The notes beneath the pieces are model-generated. The model did not search any database and had not been told where the DNA came from. It was given only the letters and a program-made list of their open reading frames with translations. Position numbers and translations under genes: made by a program. From Brevibacterium permense (GTDB taxonomy: Bacteria > Actinomycetota > Actinomycetes > Actinomycetales > Brevibacteriaceae), in the NCBI RefSeq assembly GCF_025506275.1, contig NZ_QYCP01000088.1, positions 1-64,000 of the forward strand: a stretch of 64,000 bases of DNA. The letters run 5' to 3'. Of the stretch, positions 58,877-64,000 are shown piece after piece (positions within the stretch are counted from its first letter, which is position 1; each line of letters starts with the position of its first letter).

Positions 58877-59713
58877 TCAGGGCTCTTTCGTCACTGGGGT
58901 GCCGGTGTCCGGATCGTCCGGATCACCGGAATCGGCGGCGTCGGCTTCGCCGGCAGCATCGGCTGAGTCGGACGTGTCCGCGGCCTCGGACGGGTTCGCA
59001 TCGCCGGCGGCGTCAGCGGAACCCGAGGGGGCAGCATCAGCGGACCCGACCGCCTCGGCGGGGGTGTCGATCTGTTCGGGCAGGGCACCGAGCTTCGCCA
59101 ACTGGCGGCCCTTACTCAGGCGGGAGTAGCCGCCGATGATGAAGATCACGCCGGCGATGAGGGTCGCCGCTCCCGTGAAGCCGAGGATCGACAGCGCCTC
59201 CATGCCGTCGCCGAAGACGAGGATGATGCCGAGCAGGACGTGGACTCCGGAGGCGATGAGGAAGTCCGAGGCCATGGGCTGGGACCGCAGCTGCCGGTAG
59301 GCCCAGAATTCGAGGGCGCCGTGCAGCAGGGCCCAGATGCTCAGGGCCGCGCGCAGTTCGGCGGGCTGGTCGGCCAGGAAGAGGAAGACGATGGCCGGGA
59401 TCGCGATGACGGCCTGTCCGAAGATCGCGGTGCGCACGTTCAACGGCGAGCGCACAGCCTGGAAGACCACGGCCACGGCGAAGAGGATGAGGTAGCTGAT
59501 CGCGAGGTGGTCGACGACCTCGGTCGGCAGGCTCAGCTGCAGCGGATTGCTCGAATCGCGGGGCCAGAAGACGGTGACGATGCCGAAGGCGACGCCGAGG
59601 ATTCCGCGTACGATCATCGGCCAGCCGAGTCGACTCGCTGCGGCAATGGCCTGCGGGGCGGCTTCGTTGCGCGGGGCTGTGGATTCGGTGCGCGGATCTT
59701 CGGTACTCATCAC
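58877..59713 (-). CDS. HdeD/DUF308-type membrane protein
   Basis: 278 residues with six hydrophobic helices (about 30-205) of the HdeD family (GILGVAFGIVTVFWP, AIPAIVFLFLADQPAE) and an acidic, Ala/Asp/Ser-rich cytoplasmic tail of about 65 residues (DAAGEADAADSGDPDDPD). In E. coli HdeD is an acid-stress membrane protein; the role in actinobacteria is unknown. TAGACT ends 6 nt before the GTG at 59713 (9 nt before an ATG at 59710), so it is probably leaderless from the GTG. Same strand as the trehalose fusion gene, 36 nt ahead of it, so they may be co-transcribed. Confidence 0.85.
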   Translation of the reverse strand: MMSTEDPRTESTAPRNEAAPQAIAAASRLGWPMIVRGILGVAFGIVTVFWPRDSSNPLQLSLPTEVVDHLAISYLILFAVAVVFQAVRSPLNVRTAIFGQAVIAIPAIVFLFLADQPAELRAALSIWALLHGALEFWAYRQLRSQPMASDFLIASGVHVLLGIILVFGDGMEALSILGFTGAATLIAGVIFIIGGYSRLSKGRQLAKLGALPEQIDTPAEAVGSADAAPSGSADAAGDANPSEAADTSDSADAAGEADAADSGDPDDPDTGTPVTKEP

Positions 59714-59719
59714 GGCACC

Positions 59720-59725
59720 AGTCTA
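59720..59725 (-). promoter_or_regulatory. -10 hexamer of HdeD-type gene, leaderless
   Basis: TAGACT on the minus strand ends 6 nt before a GTG start and 9 nt before an ATG. No Shine-Dalgarno sequence precedes either. Confidence 0.5.
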
Positions 59726-59801
59726 GGTCGCCTGCCTGAGTCTGTCCGATCAGCGTCGGTTCAGGGTCGGGTGAGAGGCGCTTCTCTGCTTTTCATGTAT
59801 T

Positions 59802-59815
59802 TACGTAATTACGTA
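59802..59815. promoter_or_regulatory. Perfect 14-bp palindrome, likely autoregulatory operator
   Basis: TACGTAATTACGTA is perfectly self-complementary, lies 20-33 nt before the ArsR-like gene start and just upstream of its -10 hexamer. Position and symmetry fit the site through which this regulator represses its own operon. Confidence 0.7.
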
Positions 59816-59822
59816 CTTCCTG

Positions 59823-59828
59823 TATTGT
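59823..59828 (+). promoter_or_regulatory. -10 hexamer of ArsR-type gene, leaderless
   Basis: TATTGT ends 6 nt before the ATG at 59835; no Shine-Dalgarno sequence is present. Confidence 0.5.
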
Positions 59829-59834
59829 CGAAGC

Positions 59835-60455
59835 ATGGAACCAACACCGTCGGCAGAAGATCGCCTCTCCGCTCTCGAACAGCGAGTCGCCGAGCTCGAG
59901 GCTGCTGCTAATGGGCCGAAGCGGACTGCAGCGACTCAGAAGGACGTGGGCGAAACGTCGTCGGCTGGAACGGAGTCGCCAGCATCGTCCGGCACTGCGG
60001 GCTCGCCTGCAGAGCCCAGCGAAACGGGATCCGCCCTGCCGGGCGACAACGAGACGTTCTGGGCGCTGCATGGGCTCGTCGACCACCTCGGCGAGGACGG
60101 AGGAGTGACCTACACCGGGTACACCACTCCCCCGGGCGGCACCGGACCCGTGGCGTGGCAGATGGGTCTGAGCAGCGCAGGGCTGGCGCAGATCGATTTC
60201 GCCGAGGCAGCCGGATCCCTGGCAGCCCTCGGTCACCCGGTCCGCCTGCAGCTGCTCCAGGAGATCTATGAGGGCACGTGCACCGTGGCCGAACTCGGCA
60301 AGGACGAACGTTTCGGCACGTCCGGGCAGATCTATCACCATGTGCATGCTCTCGCCGGGGCCGGCTGGTTGGAGAGCGCGCGCCGCGGACACTGGCGTGT
60401 GCCTGCTCAGCGGGTCGTTCCGCTGCTCACCCTCGTCCTCATCGGAACGCACTGA
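59835..60455 (+). CDS. ArsR-type helix-turn-helix regulator
   Basis: 206 residues: an N-terminal coiled coil (about 8-26, DRLSALEQRVAELEAA), a disordered Ser/Thr/Gly/Pro stretch (about 27-70), and a winged helix at about 130-195 with AAGSLAALGHPVRLQLLQEI and TSGQIYHHVHALAGAGWLES. No Cys-rich metal site of the classical ArsR kind is visible, so the signal is probably not a metal. First gene of an operon with a beta-lactamase-fold protein and a small membrane protein. The palindrome at 59802-59815 is its likely operator. Confidence 0.88.
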   Translation: MEPTPSAEDRLSALEQRVAELEAAANGPKRTAATQKDVGETSSAGTESPASSGTAGSPAEPSETGSALPGDNETFWALHGLVDHLGEDGGVTYTGYTTPPGGTGPVAWQMGLSSAGLAQIDFAEAAGSLAALGHPVRLQLLQEIYEGTCTVAELGKDERFGTSGQIYHHVHALAGAGWLESARRGHWRVPAQRVVPLLTLVLIGTH

Positions 60456-60542
60456 CAGAACCTCTCGCCGGCGGGCAGCTCGCCCACCGCACGCCCCAGT
60501 CCCGACCACCACACTTTCCACCCCTGCTGACCAGGAGGAACG

Positions 60543-61667
60543 ATGACCGCCTTCGACAATCACCGCATATCGGCGGCTGCGGGACGGCCGCCTCGGCGAG
60601 TGTTGATTGCCGTGATCGCGGCAACCATCACGGCTGCTGTGCTCGCGGCGATCACTCCGTGGCCGCGCGGCTTCCAGGGCACGCCGACAGGGGACGCCGA
60701 GCTCATGACCGAACTCGAAGGCGCACTCGGCAGCCAGCATTGGCAGCACGTGTCCGCGGCTCGCATCGACGGCGACGGAGTGACCTTCGCGGGAACCGGA
60801 GCCGATGAGCATACCGAATTCGAGGTCGGCTCGATCACGAAGACATTCACGGCAGCGCTCTTCGCCGAGGCGATCGACCGGGGCGAGGTGAAGGCGGACA
60901 CCCGCCTCGGCGAGGTGTGGCCGAACCTGGAGGGGAAGGTCGCCGAGGTGACGCTCGAGTCGATTGCGATGCAGCGGTCGGGGCTGCCCTCCCAGGAACC
61001 CGCTCCGAGCTTCAGCGACGGAGTGATGAGCGTGCTGTCGAACTACCTGCACACCGACCCGTACCGCGGGGACCCCGGGGACATCGTGGCGAGCCTCAAC
61101 GACGTGGACGTGGGCGAGCCGGAACCCGAGTATTCGAACTACGGGTTCGCCGTCCTCGGCCAAGCCCTCGCCGAGGTGGCCGGAAAGGACTATTCCGAGC
61201 TCGTTCGCGACCGCCTCACCGAACCCTTGGGAATGAAGGAGACGTTCGTTCCCGACTCCGCCGACGGCCTGTCCCACGGGTTCACGGCATCGGGGCTGCC
61301 GGCCGCTCCGTGGACTCTCGGCGGCTCGGCGCCTGCCGGCGCGATTCGATCGACGACCCATGACCTGTCGATCTGGCTGCGAGCCGTGAGCGACGGAACC
61401 GCGCCCGGCGCCGAGGCGGCCGAACCTCGGGCCGACTTCGAGGACGACCGCATCGGCTGGGCGTGGTTCACGACGACGCACGACGGATCGACCATCACGT
61501 GGCACAACGGGGGCACCGGCGGCTTTCGGTCGTACCTCGGATTCGACAGGGAGACCGGTGACGGCATCGTCGTCCTGAACGACTCAGCCAACGACGTCGA
61601 TGCTGCCGCGACGCTCATCGGTACAGCATCCGCGGACGAAGGCTCAACGAAGGGAGAAAGCTCATGA
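60543..61667 (+). CDS. Serine hydrolase, beta-lactamase / class C fold
   Basis: 374 residues: an N-terminal transmembrane or signal segment (about 20-38), then a penicillin-recognising fold. Ser97-Lys100 in GSITKTF (SxxK), Tyr197-Asn199 in EYSNYGF (YxN) and WHNGGTGGF (third motif, HxG). Such proteins act as D-aminopeptidases, esterases or wall endopeptidases more often than as antibiotic-degrading enzymes. It sits outside the membrane. Operon with the ArsR-type regulator upstream (87 nt) and a membrane protein whose start overlaps its stop (ATGA). AGGAGG-like GGAGGA precedes the ATG. Substrate unknown. Confidence 0.87.
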   Translation: MTAFDNHRISAAAGRPPRRVLIAVIAATITAAVLAAITPWPRGFQGTPTGDAELMTELEGALGSQHWQHVSAARIDGDGVTFAGTGADEHTEFEVGSITKTFTAALFAEAIDRGEVKADTRLGEVWPNLEGKVAEVTLESIAMQRSGLPSQEPAPSFSDGVMSVLSNYLHTDPYRGDPGDIVASLNDVDVGEPEPEYSNYGFAVLGQALAEVAGKDYSELVRDRLTEPLGMKETFVPDSADGLSHGFTASGLPAAPWTLGGSAPAGAIRSTTHDLSIWLRAVSDGTAPGAEAAEPRADFEDDRIGWAWFTTTHDGSTITWHNGGTGGFRSYLGFDRETGDGIVVLNDSANDVDAAATLIGTASADEGSTKGESS

Positions 61668-62038
61668 GTCCCGAACTCGTCTCAACAGTCATCGGGGCCC
61701 TCATCGTGGCGTGGGGTGCATTCACCTCGTGGCGAGCTCCCCGTGCGGCTTCCCGAATCGGGCTGCTCTCGGGGATGGTCACGGCGGTCGTATTCGTGCT
61801 GCTCATCCGCCTCATCACACCGTTCGGAGGCTGGGAGAGCTGGTTCATCTATGTCTGGTTGGCCGGAATGTTCGTCATCGCCGTCTCCGTCTTCCGGGGT
61901 GCGCTCGTCTGGGCGGACCTGCCGTGGCGATCCGACGATGCGAAGGCACGCCGGAACGAAGCGAGTGGGCTCGGCTTCTCCGCCCTGCTCGCGCTCCTCA
62001 TCGCCGGCGCCCTCGTCCTCCCCGGGCTCTTCCTCTGA
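61664..62038 (+). CDS. Small integral membrane protein of the serine-hydrolase operon
   Basis: 124 residues with four hydrophobic helices (about 5-20, 33-52, 60-80, 100-122) and the charged loop WRSDDAKARRNEAS. Its ATG overlaps the stop of the serine hydrolase gene, so the two are made together and may interact. I do not recognise the family. A hairpin (62039-62057) begins right after its stop. Confidence 0.75.
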   Translation: MSPELVSTVIGALIVAWGAFTSWRAPRAASRIGLLSGMVTAVVFVLLIRLITPFGGWESWFIYVWLAGMFVIAVSVFRGALVWADLPWRSDDAKARRNEASGLGFSALLALLIAGALVLPGLFL

Positions 62039-62057
62039 CGGAGTGTGCCCGACTCCG
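62039..62057 (+). terminator. Hairpin after the serine-hydrolase operon
   Basis: CGGAGT (62039-62044) and ACTCCG (62052-62057) with a 7-nt loop, directly after the stop codon. Short but well placed terminator candidate. Confidence 0.5.
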
Positions 62058-62119
62058 CGAACGGCCGACCACGGCGGGCTGCGTAGGACGGCGGCGGCTT
62101 GAGTCGGTCCCTACGTGCC

Positions 62120-62578
62120 CTACTGCCCCTTGACGGTCAGTGTGCCGCCGCTTTCGGAGACCTCGTACTTCGGCAGCGGTTCCTCGGCCGGACCGGAGAT
62201 CACCTCTCCGGTCGTCACCGAGAAGTTCGAGGAATGGCACGGGCAGATGATGGCCTCCTCGGTGATGCGAGTGACCTGGCAGCCCTGGTGGGTGCACACC
62301 GATGAGAACGCGAAGAACTCGCCTTCCTTCGGCTGAGTGATCACGTAGGTGTCCTCGATGACGGTGCCGGAACCGACGGGAACGTCGGAGGCCGACAGGC
62401 TCGAGTCCTTCGTCGGCTCCGCATCCTCGTCGGACGAACACGCCGAAGTGGCCGCCACCGAGCCGCCGATGACCGCCACCGTTCCGGCCACGCCCGCTGT
62501 CTTCATCACACGACGTCGGGTCGGATCCGCTGGCGCGGCCGGGACGGTGTCGACGGGGCTGTTCGGAGTCGTCGTCAT
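62120..62578 (-). CDS. Rieske 2Fe-2S protein with twin-arginine signal and lipobox-like site
   Basis: 152 residues. Tat-type start with RRR (21-23) before a hydrophobic stretch, then ATSAC with a possible lipid Cys47. The Rieske cluster motifs are Cys95-x-His97 and Cys112-x-x-His115, with Cys100 and Cys114 for the stabilising disulfide. It is a small, stand-alone exported Rieske protein, not the cytochrome bc subunit, which is larger. The cluster is folded before export, as Tat requires. AAGGAG precedes the ATG at 62578. Redox partner unknown; convergent with the serine-hydrolase operon. Confidence 0.9.
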   Translation of the reverse strand: MTTTPNSPVDTVPAAPADPTRRRVMKTAGVAGTVAVIGGSVAATSACSSDEDAEPTKDSSLSASDVPVGSGTVIEDTYVITQPKEGEFFAFSSVCTHQGCQVTRITEEAIICPCHSSNFSVTTGEVISGPAEEPLPKYEVSESGGTLTVKGQ

Positions 62579-62790
62579 CGGAATCTGCTCCTTCTCGCGG
62601 GTGCGCACAATCCGCCATGCCGCCAACAGGCATGGACTCGTAAGTTCCAGCGTACAATCGCAATCGGTTCACCGCCTGCAGGCACCTGTCAGGATCGAAT
62701 GGCACCGGACCGGTCCTCGGACGATCGGGGCGATGGGTGCGGTGGGCCACCTCGGCGAGGGACGATCTCAGACGGAAAAGGGGTGCGGCA

Positions 62791-64000
62791 GTGGCCGACG
62801 AAACGGCGGCAGCACACCGGCGACATCCGGAACCGCGCGTCGCGACGGGATGGGGATTGGCCGCCTCGGTGTACGTATTCACCGTCGTCATGATGGGCAC
62901 CACCCTGCCGACGCCCCTCTATCCACTCTATGAGGAGCGGTTCGGGTTCGGCACCGCATTCACCACTCAGCTCTTCGCGATCTACGCGGTCGGGGTCATC
63001 GGCGCGCTCATCGTCTTCGGTCGGCTCTCCGACGGACTGGGGCGTCGGCCGGTGCTCAGCCTCGGGGTGATCTTCTCGATCAGCTCGGCGGTGCTCTTCC
63101 TCATCGGGTCCCACATCGGCCTGCTGCTGACCGGCCGGGTCCTGTCCGGGCTGGCCGCGGGGATCTTCACGTCCACCGCCACCGTCACCGTGCTCGAGAA
63201 TGCGCCGGCCGGTCGCGAGCGGCTCGCCGGATCCTTGGCGACGGCGGCGAATATGGGCGGGCTGGGACTCGGGATCCTGTCCTCCGGGCTGCTCGCCCGC
63301 TTCGCTCCGGCTCCCCTGCTCACGCCGTTCCTCGTCAACGCGCTCATGCTCGTCATCGCAGGCTTGGCGCTCATCCTCGTGCGGGACCGAACGCGGGGCG
63401 GGGCGACGGCTGTGCGGTTGCAGCTGCCGGGGATTCCCGCCTCGGCGAAGCGCATGTTCCTGGCCGCCTCACCTGGGGCGATCACCGGCTTCGCGGTGTG
63501 CGGGCTGTATTCGGCGATCGCGCCGAGCTTCATCGGGCAGACCCTGCACCTGACGTCGACCGCGGTCACGGGAGCCGTCGTTTTCCTCCTCTTCGGTGCC
63601 TCGGCGACTGCGCAGGTGCTGCTGCGCGGGTTGAACGACCGTCGGCTCATCGTCGGCGGGACCGTGACCATGATCGTGAGCATGGGTGCGCTCGTCTTCG
63701 CACTCGTGGCGGGGTCGCTGCCGGTGCTCATCGTCTCCGCGGCGTTGGCCGGGGCCGGGCAGGGGCTCGTGTTCATGACCGGGATGCGCGCGATCACCGC
63801 GGTGACCGCGCCCGAGCACCGCACCGAGGCGACCACCTCATACTTCATCCTCGCCTACGTGTTCATGTCGGTGCCGGCGATCGGTGCCGGATTCCTCGCC
63901 GCCGAGGTGGGACTGGCGAATGCGACCGTCGTCTTCGCCGTCGCGGTGGCCGTGGTGTGCGTGTTGGGACTCGTGGCGGCACGGAGGTTCGCGGGCCGTT
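62791..64000 (+). CDS. MFS transporter, truncated by window end
   Basis: About 403 visible residues with no stop before the edge. GTG at 62791 with an AAAAGGGG ahead. Seen: MMGTTLPTPLYPLYEERFGF in helix 1, FGRLSDGLGRRPVL between helices 2 and 3 (the MFS loop motif), GRVLSGLAAGIFTSTATVTV in helix 4, and LVFMTGMRAITAVTAPEHRT between later helices. At least 11 helices are present. It looks like a drug-efflux-type or sugar-type MFS member; substrate unknown. Divergent from the Rieske gene, with 212 nt between. Confidence 0.85.
   Translation, partial: MADETAAAHRRHPEPRVATGWGLAASVYVFTVVMMGTTLPTPLYPLYEERFGFGTAFTTQLFAIYAVGVIGALIVFGRLSDGLGRRPVLSLGVIFSISSAVLFLIGSHIGLLLTGRVLSGLAAGIFTSTATVTVLENAPAGRERLAGSLATAANMGGLGLGILSSGLLARFAPAPLLTPFLVNALMLVIAGLALILVRDRTRGGATAVRLQLPGIPASAKRMFLAASPGAITGFAVCGLYSAIAPSFIGQTLHLTSTAVTGAVVFLLFGASATAQVLLRGLNDRRLIVGGTVTMIVSMGALVFALVAGSLPVLIVSAALAGAGQGLVFMTGMRAITAVTAPEHRTEATTSYFILAYVFMSVPAIGAGFLAAEVGLANATVVFAVAVAVVCVLGLVAARRFAGR

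Noticed and set aside
1..64000. CRISPR arrays, insertion sequences, prophage genes, att sites
   Set aside because: I looked for regularly spaced identical repeats, transposase, integrase and phage structural motifs and found none; the tandem repeats seen have two or three units and no spacers.

Overview
This is a high-GC actinobacterial chromosome segment. Gene content (an M. tuberculosis-like dCTP deaminase, LPxTG surface protein, fused CopD-CtaG protein, fused trehalose-phosphatase/GH15 enzyme, many promoters sitting directly on start codons) fits a Brevibacterium-like member of the Micrococcales. That genus is my best guess from memory of such gene content and is not proven by anything in the window. 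I see no IS element, prophage, CRISPR array, rRNA or tRNA gene, so this looks like ordinary chromosome carrying several small accessory modules.

Layout. 1-4.6 kb: dcd, then a surface triad (LPxTG protein, ATPase-dead ABC-like protein, membrane-anchored protein). 4.8-12.1 kb: a thioredoxin/NHL protein, the PLP-homeostasis protein YggS, 3-hydroxyisobutyrate dehydrogenase with a divergent LysR regulator, and 3-hydroxybutyrate dehydrogenase with an MHS-type transporter. 12.5-16 kb: CopD-CtaG fusion, HU, and the S14-L33-L28 ribosomal cluster whose proteins lack zinc-binding cysteine pairs. 16.5-25.5 kb: a membrane protein, an AtuA/CitMHS/LysR catabolic cluster, and the branched-chain 2-oxoacid dehydrogenase operon (E1 alpha, E1 beta, E2). 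26-28.6 kb: a three-gene module resembling a type VII secretion cargo locus. 28.8-38.2 kb: purB, a lipoprotein, a second MHS transporter, an alpha/beta hydrolase, a sugar-lactone-oxidase-like enzyme with a PLP aldolase/deaminase, and a succinate-semialdehyde-type dehydrogenase. 38.4-45.4 kb: a penicillin-binding protein, a CitA/CitB-type two-component system and a MOSC-ferredoxin reductase fusion. 45.5-48.5 kb: copper resistance operon csoR-copZ-copA with a visible CsoR operator. 49.3-53.5 kb: a lipoprotein/response regulator/kinase operon like Streptomyces cseABC, then a VanY-type peptidase. 53.5-64 kb: DUF1990 and MaoC proteins, a DUF559 nuclease-like gene between two matching palindromes, the trehalose fusion enzyme, a membrane protein, an ArsR-controlled beta-lactamase-fold operon, a Tat-type Rieske lipoprotein and a truncated MFS transporter.

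Functional links. Valine/leucine/isoleucine breakdown (BCKDH, 3-hydroxyisobutyrate dehydrogenase), ketone body use (3-hydroxybutyrate dehydrogenase plus transporter), and envelope maintenance (PBP, VanY, Cse-like system, LPxTG protein) are the main themes.

The most unusual signals are not in the coding sequence. Three families of 45-62 bp intergenic palindromes each occur twice; one pair shows a compensatory base change in the stem and another pair brackets the DUF559 gene. The 9-mer CCGAGGCGG is far more frequent than composition predicts. Ten genes, half of them regulators, carry a TANNNT hexamer 6-9 nt before the start codon and so look leaderless. The best candidate for an undescribed protein system is the 25.97-28.56 kb hydrolase/WXG-like module.
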